From an uncultured Actinomyces sp. (GTDB lineage Bacteria; Actinomycetota; Actinomycetes; Actinomycetales; Actinomycetaceae): a DNA stretch of 7,585 nucleotides. How positions within the stretch are numbered: position 1 is the first letter of the stretch; each line of letters opens with the position of its first letter. The notes beneath the pieces were generated by a model. It did not search any database, was not told the DNA's origin, and saw only the letters and a list, made by a program, of their open reading frames with translations. Of this stretch, positions 1 through 7,578 are shown one piece after another. The stretch covers positions 1-7,585 of the forward strand of contig USPB01000094.1 in NCBI GenBank assembly GCA_900556405.1. Direction: 5' to 3'. A program made the position numbers and the translations under genes.

Positions 1-1315
1 TCTCGTTGTAGACCTCTTCGGTGACCTGGCCGCCGCCGGCCATTTCGGCCCAGAAACCGGCGTTCGCGGCAGCGGCGACGATCTCGGGGTCAACGGTCGT
101 GGGGGTCATGCCGGCCAGGAGGACGGGGGAGCGGCCGGTGAGGCGCGAGAAGGCGGTGTCGACGACGGTCTTGCCGTCGGGGAGGGTCACGAGGCCGGGG
201 CGCAGGTGCGACCAGTCGGTGCCGGGCTCGGGGGCCCAGCCGGGGGTCGCGGCCTTGTCGCGGTCGGAGGCGGTTCCGGCGGCGACGACGCCGACGCCGG
301 TGCCTTCGACGAGGGCACGGGTCATGCGCACGGTCGTGGCGCCGGGGCCCATGTCGACGATCCACGTGGCACCCGATTCGGTGGCAGTGCGGATCTGAGT
401 CGGCCAGTCCACGGGGGTCGTGAGAACGGCGGCGGCGAGGGAGTGGGCCAGCTCGGCGTCAATACCGCACTGGGCGGCCCACTCGTCCACGAGGGCGAGG
501 GCGTCGGCGAGCATGGGGGAGTGGAAGGGCACGTAGACCGGCAGGTATTCGCAGACCGGGGTCAGCGGACGACCGCCGCGCTCGTGCGCATCGTGCGCGG
601 CCTTGTCCTTGGCAGCGGCGCGCTCAATGGCGGCGACCAGGGACGCCAGGTCGTTGGGCGCGCCCGAGACGACGTGGGTGTCGGTGTCGTTACGCAGTGC
701 GATCGACAGCGGGTGCGAGGTCGAGGGCAGGGAGGAGATGATGCGCTCAAGGAGTGCGTCGGACACACCGCGCACGGACACCATGTAGGTCGCATCGCCC
801 GCGTGCGGGGCACGGGCACGACGCGTGATACGGGCAGCAGCCGCGCCGATTAGGCGGGCGAGCGCGAACACGGAGGCAGCCCGGGCTTCGTCACCGGCGA
901 TCCACGCGCGGGCGATCTCCACACCGAGCACGCCCTGGGAGTGACCCTCAAACGCGGTGGGCTGGTTGGCCACGATGTTCAGGCCTGCACGCGTCAGGTC
1001 GATGAGTGCACCCAGCTGGGCGGCAACGATACCCGGAACCGACAGGGCGGCCTCGTCCGGGCCAGTAACGTCGCGGGTCACAGCCGCGTCGCCGGCCTCG
1101 GCCGGGATGGCGAAGGGCAGGGACGCAACCGACTGGGTGGCCAGCGAACGGCGCACCGGGGAGAGGACCTGGTCCGAGGCCTTGATGACTCCGTCAATGA
1201 TCGCAGCGATCTCGGGATCATGGGCAATCTCGTCGAGCGCTGATCGCCACGGGGTGGCCTGACCGGCAAAGGTCAGCGCGTAGGGGGTCTCATTCAGGGA
1301 GGTCACAAACGACAT
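1..1315 (-). CDS. fas: Type I fatty acid synthase, N-terminal part (AT domain and start of ER domain); runs off the left edge
   Basis: De novo fatty acid synthesis by a giant cytosolic multi-domain enzyme; only the first 438 codons are in the window. Reading the minus strand from ATG at 1315-1313 gives an uninterrupted frame to base 2. Residues ~12-340 look like the acetyl/malonyl transferase (AT) domain: an FAGQATPW start (16-23), the nucleophile motif GHSQG with Ser126, and PFHSP with probable catalytic His265. From ~395 the enoyl reductase (ER, FMN-binding TIM barrel) begins, with the AGMTPTTVDPE segment (401-411) and AEMAGGGQ (423-430), very typical of bacterial FAS-I. The AT-ER order matches actinobacterial FAS-I, which is usually about 3,000 residues, so roughly the last 85% lies outside. 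It is the fourth gene after birA, accA and accD and uses their malonyl-CoA. The start is supported by GAAGGAAA eight bases upstream. The domain identity is read directly; completeness downstream cannot be judged. Confidence 0.95.
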   Translation of the reverse strand, partial: MSFVTSLNETPYALTFAGQATPWRSALDEIAHDPEIAAIIDGVIKASDQVLSPVRRSLATQSVASLPFAIPAEAGDAAVTRDVTGPDEAALSVPGIVAAQLGALIDLTRAGLNIVANQPTAFEGHSQGVLGVEIARAWIAGDEARAASVFALARLIGAAAARITRRARAPHAGDATYMVSVRGVSDALLERIISSLPSTSHPLSIALRNDTDTHVVSGAPNDLASLVAAIERAAAKDKAAHDAHERGGRPLTPVCEYLPVYVPFHSPMLADALALVDEWAAQCGIDAELAHSLAAAVLTTPVDWPTQIRTATESGATWIVDMGPGATTVRMTRALVEGTGVGVVAAGTASDRDKAATPGWAPEPGTDWSHLRPGLVTLPDGKTVVDTAFSRLTGRSPVLLAGMTPTTVDPEIVAAAANAGFWAEMAGGGQVTEEVYNE

Positions 1316-1323
1316 GTTCTTAC

Positions 1324-1331
1324 TTTCCTTC
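1324..1331 (-). promoter_or_regulatory. Ribosome binding site of fas
   Basis: On the minus strand GAAGGAAA lies 8 bases before the ATG at 1315. It fixes the start of fas and shows that fas has its own translation initiation and is not coupled by overlap to accD. Confidence 0.7.
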
Positions 1332-1359
1332 GGGGACAATTCTTCTCAAACGGCGCCGG

Positions 1360-2916
1360 TCACAGGGGACCGTTGTCGTGACGCTTGACGTGGGGTGCAC
1401 GCTGGTCCTTGGAGGCCAGCAGGTGCAGGGAATCGATAATGGTCTGTCGGGTATCGGCGGGGGCGATGATGGCGTCGAGCTGACCGGAGGAGACGGAGAC
1501 CTCAGGGTTGACGGTCTCCTCCTCGTAGCGGGCAACGAGCTCGGCCTTCGTCTCTTCGAAGGTCCCGTTCTCACGGGCGGCAGCCAGTTCGCGGCGGTAC
1601 ATGATCGACGCCGCGCCCTCGGCACCCATGACCGCGATCTGCGCGTCCGGCCACGCGAATGCCAGGTCCGCGCCGATCGACTTCGAACCCATGACGATGT
1701 AGGCGCCGCCGTAGGCCTTACGCAGGATGACGGTGACCATGGGAACGGTCGCGTTCGCGTAGGCGACAATCACCTTCGCGCCGCGGCGAATGATGCCCGC
1801 CTGCTCCTGCTCGGTGCCCGGGCGGTAGCCGGGAACATCCACGAAGGTCACGATCGGCAGACCGAAGGCGTCACAGAAGCGAACAAAACGAGCGGCCTTC
1901 TCCGAGGCGTCCACGTCGAGCGTGCCCGCATCGCTGATCGGCTGGTTCGCCACGATGCCCACCGACTGGCCATCGACGCACGCGAAACCGATCGTCACGT
2001 TGGGAGCGAACAGGTCCTGAATCTCCACGTACTCGCCGTGATCCACGAGGGAACGCACCACGTCGCGCACGTCGTAGGGCTGACGCGCCGACGTCGGAAC
2101 CAGCTCTGCAACCGCGCGTGCCGCCGCCTCATCCTCGGGATTGGGAATGTACTCATACTTGGGAGGCGCAACCTCGCACGAGGACGGCAGGTAGTCGAGG
2201 AGCGAACGCACGTAGTCGATCGCCTCTTCCTCCGTGTCGGCCATGTGGTGGGCGACGCCCGACTGGAAGTTGTGGATCGCCGCGCCACCCAGCTCATCAA
2301 GCGTCACCTTCTCGCCGGTCGTCGCCGCGACGACATCCGGACCCGTGACGAACATGTGCGAGTTCTCGCGCGTCATCACGATGAAGTCGGTGAGAGCCGG
2401 CTGATAGACGGCACCACCGGCGCACGGCCCCAGGATGATCGAAATCTGGGGAACCAGCCCCGAGGCCTCGCACGTCTTCTTAAAGATGCGGCCGTACTGG
2501 GCCAGGGCGACGACGCCCTCCTGGATGCGGGCGCCGCCCGAATCCTGAATGCCGACGATCGGAATGCGCATCCGAATACCACGGTCAATCAGATCGACGA
2601 TCTTGTCGCCCTCAACCTTACCCAGCGTGCCACCGAGAACCGAGAAATCCTGAGCGTAGGCAGCGACCATGCGCCCCTGCACGCGACCGTACCCAGCCGC
2701 GACCGCCGAACCGATACGGCCCTCACGCACCGACCCGCCGATGAACTGACCGACCTCGTGCCACACGCCGTCATCAAAGAAGAGAGACAGGCGCTCGCGG
2801 GCCGTCAGCTTCTTCTTGGCGTGCTGGCGCTGCGCGGCCTTCTCTTCGGCGGCCTGAGCGATTGCGTCCTGGGCCTGAATGAAGCCGTCACGCGTGAGCG
2901 GACTGGGTGTACTCAT
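1360..2916 (-). CDS. accD: Acetyl/propionyl-CoA carboxylase carboxyltransferase beta subunit
   Basis: Transfers the carboxyl group from carboxybiotin to an acyl-CoA (acetyl-CoA to malonyl-CoA, possibly propionyl-CoA to methylmalonyl-CoA), in a cytosolic complex with the alpha subunit encoded just upstream. The 518-residue protein has the usual length and two crotonase-fold halves of the PccB/AccD5 family. The N half carries the acyl-CoA-side glycine loops SGGARIQEG (126-134) and GPCAGGAVY (163-171). The C half carries the biotin-side DVPGYRPGTEQE (360-371), GIIRRGAK (374-381) and KAYGGAYIVMGSK (400-412). Residue 407 is Ile; in the Streptomyces coelicolor PccB/AccB pair the equivalent position (422) is Asp in the propionyl-specific enzyme and Ile in the broader, acetyl-accepting one, so acetyl-CoA use is inferred. 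The ATG at 2916 overlaps the alpha-subunit TGA as ATGA, implying translational coupling; GGAGG at 2925-2921 lies 4 bases upstream. No small epsilon subunit is present in the window. Confidence 0.95.
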   Translation of the reverse strand: MSTPSPLTRDGFIQAQDAIAQAAEEKAAQRQHAKKKLTARERLSLFFDDGVWHEVGQFIGGSVREGRIGSAVAAGYGRVQGRMVAAYAQDFSVLGGTLGKVEGDKIVDLIDRGIRMRIPIVGIQDSGGARIQEGVVALAQYGRIFKKTCEASGLVPQISIILGPCAGGAVYQPALTDFIVMTRENSHMFVTGPDVVAATTGEKVTLDELGGAAIHNFQSGVAHHMADTEEEAIDYVRSLLDYLPSSCEVAPPKYEYIPNPEDEAAARAVAELVPTSARQPYDVRDVVRSLVDHGEYVEIQDLFAPNVTIGFACVDGQSVGIVANQPISDAGTLDVDASEKAARFVRFCDAFGLPIVTFVDVPGYRPGTEQEQAGIIRRGAKVIVAYANATVPMVTVILRKAYGGAYIVMGSKSIGADLAFAWPDAQIAVMGAEGAASIMYRRELAAARENGTFEETKAELVARYEEETVNPEVSVSSGQLDAIIAPADTRQTIIDSLHLLASKDQRAPHVKRHDNGPL

Positions 2917-4706
2917 CGTGCCTCCTCTTCAGTGGCGATGTGGGCGATGCGGGTACCCGCGGTCACGGTGTCACCCTGCTTGATCGACAGGGAGGTGACG
3001 GTTCCGGCGCGGGGAGCGAGCAGCGGCTTTTCCATCTTCATGGCCTCGAGGACGGCCACGAGCTGGCCTTCCTCGACCTGGTCGCCTTCGGAGACGGCCA
3101 GGGCAACGACGATGGCCTGCATGGGGGCAACGATGTCGCCGGGGGCGCCCTGGTGGGGCCCAGCCTGCACGGCGGATGCGCTTGCGCGGCGTGGGGCGGA
3201 GCGCAGCGGCTGAGGCGGGCGCGGGGCGCGAGCCGCCGGCGCGTTGAACATGCCCGCCGGCAGAGTCAAGGACACGCGTCGTCCGTCCAGCTCGATGATG
3301 TACGTCTGGCGCGGCAGATCAGCAGTCGACGAGGCCTCGGCCGGCACCGCCAGATCCGAGTAGTCGTGCTGGGGCATGAACGTCGTTTCGAACCAACGCG
3401 TCGAGACGTTGAATCCGCCCACTCCGCAGAAGTCAGGATCGTTAATAATGTCCTGGTAGACGGGTACCGGCGTGGCCACACCCTGCACCGAGAACTCGGC
3501 CAGCGCGCGGCGTGAACGAGCCAGAGCCTGCTCGCGGTCGGCACCCGTGACGATGATCTTGGCGATCATCGAGTCGAAGGCGGTCTGGACCGAATCGCCC
3601 TCATCGATGCCGAGCTCCAGGCGGATGCCGGGTCCCAGGGGCCAGTGCACCTCGTCGAGGCGGCCTGCGGTGGGGGTCAGATCCTTCGAGGGATCCTCCG
3701 AGGTCACGCGGAACTCGAAGGAGTGGCCGCGAGGCTCCGGGGGAGTGGTGAGCGGCAGTCCCTGCGCGATACGGATCTGCTCGCGCACCAGGTCGATGCC
3801 CGTGACTTCCTCGGAGACGGGGTGCTCGACCTGCAGGCGCGGGTTGACCTCGAGGAACCAGATGTTGCCATCGGGCTCCAGCAGAAATTCGACTGTGCCC
3901 ACGCCAACGTAGTTCACGTGTTCGAATAGCGCGCGCGATGCGTTCACGAGCGTTTCGTGCGCACCTTCGGGCAGGAACGGCGCGGGCGCCTCCTCGACCA
4001 GCTTCTGGTTGCGGCGCTGCACGGAGCAGTCACGGGTAGAGATGACGTGGAAGTTACCCAGCGAGTCGCGCGCCGACTGCGTCTCCACGTGACGGGCGAC
4101 CTCCACGAAGCGCTCGACGAAGTGAGCACCCAGGTCGTCCGCGTCCGTGTGACGAGCAAAGAACAGGTCCAAGTCAGCCTGCGAGCGAATGATGCTGATG
4201 CCTCGGCCACCGCCGCCGTCGGCGCGCTTGAGGACCACCGGGTAACCGGCGGAGGCGATGAACGCCTCGACCTCCTCGCGCGAGGTGACGGGCTCAGACA
4301 CGCCGGGGACCGGCGAAACACCGCAGGCCTCGGCCACGCGACGAGCCTTGATCTTGTCCCCCAGAGCATCGATCACGTCTGAGGCGGGACCCAGCCACGC
4401 GATACCAGCATCCTCGACGGCGCGCGCAAAATCGGAGTTCTCCGACAGGAATCCGTAGCCCGGGTGAATCGCATCTGCGCCGGTCTCCAGCGCAATCGCC
4501 AGGATCTTCTCACCATTCAGGTACGTCGACGCAGCATCGTCACCGCCCAGGGACAGCGCCTCGTCGGCCTCGCGCGTGTGCGGTGCGGCCATATCCTGAT
4601 CGGCGTAGACGGCGATCGTGGAAATGCCCATATCGGTGGCCGTGCGGCACACGCGCAAAGCGATTTCTCCACGGTTAGCGACGAGGATTCGATTAATTGT
4701 TCGCAC
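2913..4706 (-). CDS. accA: Acetyl/propionyl-CoA carboxylase alpha subunit (biotin carboxylase fused to biotin carrier domain)
   Basis: ATP-dependent carboxylation of biotin with bicarbonate, the first half-reaction of acyl-CoA carboxylase; cytosolic partner of the beta subunit. The 597 residues fit the ~600-residue actinobacterial AccA3/AccBC type. Biotin carboxylase core (1-~445): N-terminal ILVANRGEIALRV (7-19), PGYGFLSEN (82-90), ATP-grasp glycine loop with K160 and GGGGRGI (164-170), QRRNQKLVEEAPAP (230-243), and the active-site strand FLEVNPRLQVEHP (284-296) with E286, N288, R290, E294; R333 in EFRV matches E. coli R338. A small beta segment (~468-483) and an Ala/Pro/Arg-rich linker (~485-520) precede the carrier domain (~522-592), with biotin-accepting K557 in EAMKME. 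The start is GTG at 4706, chosen because the protein then begins like its family and AAGGAG lies 4 bases upstream; it overlaps the end of birA by 14 bp. Some ATP-grasp residues differ from the common forms (see findings). Confidence 0.95.
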   Translation of the reverse strand: MRTINRILVANRGEIALRVCRTATDMGISTIAVYADQDMAAPHTREADEALSLGGDDAASTYLNGEKILAIALETGADAIHPGYGFLSENSDFARAVEDAGIAWLGPASDVIDALGDKIKARRVAEACGVSPVPGVSEPVTSREEVEAFIASAGYPVVLKRADGGGGRGISIIRSQADLDLFFARHTDADDLGAHFVERFVEVARHVETQSARDSLGNFHVISTRDCSVQRRNQKLVEEAPAPFLPEGAHETLVNASRALFEHVNYVGVGTVEFLLEPDGNIWFLEVNPRLQVEHPVSEEVTGIDLVREQIRIAQGLPLTTPPEPRGHSFEFRVTSEDPSKDLTPTAGRLDEVHWPLGPGIRLELGIDEGDSVQTAFDSMIAKIIVTGADREQALARSRRALAEFSVQGVATPVPVYQDIINDPDFCGVGGFNVSTRWFETTFMPQHDYSDLAVPAEASSTADLPRQTYIIELDGRRVSLTLPAGMFNAPAARAPRPPQPLRSAPRRASASAVQAGPHQGAPGDIVAPMQAIVVALAVSEGDQVEEGQLVAVLEAMKMEKPLLAPRAGTVTSLSIKQGDTVTAGTRIAHIATEEEAR

Positions 4707-5577
4707 GCTTCTCCTTGGTGTCGTGAGCGGTTGTCAGAGGAATTCCAGTAGCCAGGACATCCCCAGCATTAATGTCGTGAGTGCGACCGTCATCCGTGCG
4801 CACCAGCAGTGAGCCACTTGACGTGAGCGCGATAGCCACGCCCTCCAGTGCCACACGCCCGCTGGGGTCTGTCGGCTCGGCGAGGGCAATGCGCTGGCCG
4901 AGGAGGGCAAGGGCACTCGCTGCTTCGTTCGCGAGGCCACTGTCATGGGCGTTGCCGTGGGCGATAAGGGCGCGGACTCGCTTCTCGAGTCCGGACAGCA
5001 CGTCGGCGAGGATGGCCCGCGTGACGGCGGTGGTTGCCTGGGCTGCCTCGTCGTCACCCTCGGCGTACAGGGAGGTCGCTTGCTCGGTGGCAAGGTTGTC
5101 GGGGCGCTGGGCAACGTTGATGCCGTAGCCGAGGATGACTGCGGCCGTGAATGGGGACGAGGCCGGGGCGAGCTGAGCGAGAATGCCACAGATCTTGCGT
5201 TCTGAGTCAACGAGGACGTCGTTGGGCCATTTCAGGCAGGCACTGTGGCCGAGCGGTTCGAGGCGCCGCGCGAGCGCATCGCGAACAGACAGGCCGCAGG
5301 CGTAGACGAGCCATCCGAGTTGATCGGTGGGAACTGAGGTGGGGACAGAGACGATGGTGGAGGCGAGGAGTCCCTGGCCTTCGGGGGCTATCCACGTCCG
5401 TCCGAGGCGGCCGCGCCCGGCGCTTTGGCAATCGGCGATGATTGTTGTGAGATGCGGGGTGGGCGTCGCTGTGTCGGCGAGGAGGCTAGCAGCCAGATCG
5501 TTTGTCGAGGGGGTGGAGTGGACGTGATAGATCAGCGCACTGGTGCCGTCGATGGTGAGGCGTTCGGGCGTATCCAA
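4693..5577 (-). CDS. birA: Biotin--[acetyl-CoA-carboxylase] ligase (BirA, class I without DNA-binding domain)
   Basis: Activates biotin as biotinyl-5'-AMP and attaches it to the carrier lysine, here most likely K557 of the alpha subunit encoded next in the operon. The 294-residue protein has the BPL/LplA catalytic fold: STPSTNDLA (21-29), the nucleotide/biotin loop GRGRLGR (54-60), KWPND with catalytic Lys116 (116-120), GILAQL (131-136), GYGINV (150-155), and a C-terminal SH3-like domain (~225-280) with the GDVLATG turn (272-278). There is no N-terminal winged helix, so it is a monofunctional class I ligase that should not repress transcription itself. The start is TTG at 5577: no ATG or GTG occurs between it and the in-frame TAA at 5634-5632, and GGAGG (5589-5585) sits 7 bases before it. 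As first gene of the operon it probably shares its promoter with accA, accD and fas. Function is secure; the rare start codon is the only oddity. Confidence 0.94.
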   Translation of the reverse strand: MDTPERLTIDGTSALIYHVHSTPSTNDLAASLLADTATPTPHLTTIIADCQSAGRGRLGRTWIAPEGQGLLASTIVSVPTSVPTDQLGWLVYACGLSVRDALARRLEPLGHSACLKWPNDVLVDSERKICGILAQLAPASSPFTAAVILGYGINVAQRPDNLATEQATSLYAEGDDEAAQATTAVTRAILADVLSGLEKRVRALIAHGNAHDSGLANEAASALALLGQRIALAEPTDPSGRVALEGVAIALTSSGSLLVRTDDGRTHDINAGDVLATGIPLTTAHDTKEKRANN

Positions 5578-5584
5578 CGGCGTT

Positions 5585-5593
5585 CCTCCCTCC
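5585..5593 (-). promoter_or_regulatory. Strong ribosome binding site deciding the TTG start of birA
   Basis: On the minus strand GGAGGGAGG ends 7 bases before TTG at 5577. Its strength and spacing are the main reason to accept TTG as the start; the upstream in-frame TAA (5634-5632) excludes a longer protein with a normal start. Confidence 0.7.
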
Positions 5594-5673
5594 GGGTGAT
5601 GCTGTTTGACAGTGGAGACACTCGTCCCCGGTTACTTAAAAGTTTGTCTTAAAAATCAAACCTACGCATGCGT

Positions 5674-5703
5674 TTTCTAAAAAATTGGAATAGTTTTCGA
5701 CAA
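5674..5703 (-). promoter_or_regulatory. Candidate promoter of the birA-accA-accD-fas operon
   Basis: On the minus strand TTGTCG (5703-5698) is followed after 18 bases by TAGAAA (5679-5674), each matching four of six bases of the usual -35 and -10 consensus, in the AT-rich island upstream of birA. Transcription would start near 5667, giving a leader of about 90 bases. Other weak pairs exist in the same island (for example TTGATT at 5659-5654), so the location is more credible than the exact boxes. Confidence 0.25.
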
Positions 5704-5717
5704 ATCACTACGCATCC

Positions 5718-5733
5718 GTAACCATCGCGTAAC
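5718..5733 (+). promoter_or_regulatory. GTAAC-N6-GTAAC direct repeat, possible GlnR/MtrA-type operator
   Basis: GTAAC at 5718-5722 and GTAAC at 5729-5733 are spaced by 6 bases, giving an 11-bp period; the identity extends to CGTAACC (5717-5723 and 5728-5734). OmpR-family actinobacterial regulators such as GlnR and MtrA bind direct repeats of this kind (GlnR form gTnAc-n6-GaAAc). The site lies about 140 bp ahead of birA and 160 bp ahead of ettA and could affect either. The repeat is seen; the assignment to a regulator is inference. Confidence 0.35.
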
Positions 5734-5856
5734 CCTTGCGGAAAGCGGAAGGTGGGAAATCCGCGAAATAGTGCGCTGAGATGAGGATCACCGACCCCTG
5801 CATCCCGCTGGGCGGCTCATCGGCCCGTACCGGGTCGGTACCATAGGGGTGAACAC

Positions 5857-5872
5857 GCGCGCATAGGCGCGC
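5857..5872 (+). repeat. Perfect GC hairpin in the presumed leader of ettA
   Basis: GCGCGC (5857-5862), loop ATAG (5863-5866), GCGCGC (5867-5872) can form a 6-bp all-GC stem ending 15 bases before the GGAG ribosome binding site of ettA. No run of T follows, so it is not an intrinsic terminator; a role in mRNA stability or translation is possible but unproven. Confidence 0.4.
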
Positions 5873-5895
5873 CCGAACCACCCGAACGGAGTAAC

Positions 5896-7578
<1,683 letters not shown>

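Larger units (their letters stand above)
5578..5895. promoter_or_regulatory. Divergent intergenic region between birA operon and ettA, with AT-rich island
   Basis: These 318 bases separate the divergent start codons of birA (minus) and ettA (plus) and must hold both promoters. Bases ~5632-5707 are strikingly AT-rich against the GC-rich surroundings, with short A or T runs at 5651-5655, 5673-5676, 5679-5684 and 5694-5697 that could give intrinsic curvature. Inside or next to it are the palindrome ACGCATGCGT (5664-5673), two AAATCA/CTACGCAT repeats, and a GTAAC-N6-GTAAC repeat. The half nearer ettA (5780-5895) is GC-rich and full of inverted repeats. No established biotin operator or riboswitch was recognised, and no convincing gene, apart from possible tiny ORFs treated under findings. 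Confidence 0.75.

Noticed and set aside
206..853. A 215-codon plus-strand frame opposite fas.
   Set aside because: Low-complexity Gly/Arg-rich translation without domain features, fully opposite the clear AT domain of FAS-I.
1378..3213. A 611-codon open frame on the plus strand opposite accD and the end of accA.
   Set aside because: Its translation has no recognisable domain and is rich in Arg, Gly, His, Asp and Val, as expected from reading GC-rich codons backwards; accD on the other strand has full-length family motifs.
5606..5634. Perfect TTGACA at 5606-5611 on the plus strand, as a promoter for ettA.
   Set aside because: At 16-18 bases downstream there is only CCGGTT/CGGTTA/GGTTAC, a poor -10, and it would give a leader of about 250 bases; a chance match is more likely.
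5857..5872. The GCGCGC hairpin as an intrinsic terminator.
   Set aside because: No T-run follows, and it sits directly ahead of the ettA ribosome binding site, where no upstream plus-strand gene ends.
5578..5895. Biotin operator or biotin/FapR-like riboswitch or operator upstream of birA.
   Set aside because: I found no match to the known BioQ-type or E. coli-type BirA palindromes, and this BirA lacks a DNA-binding domain.
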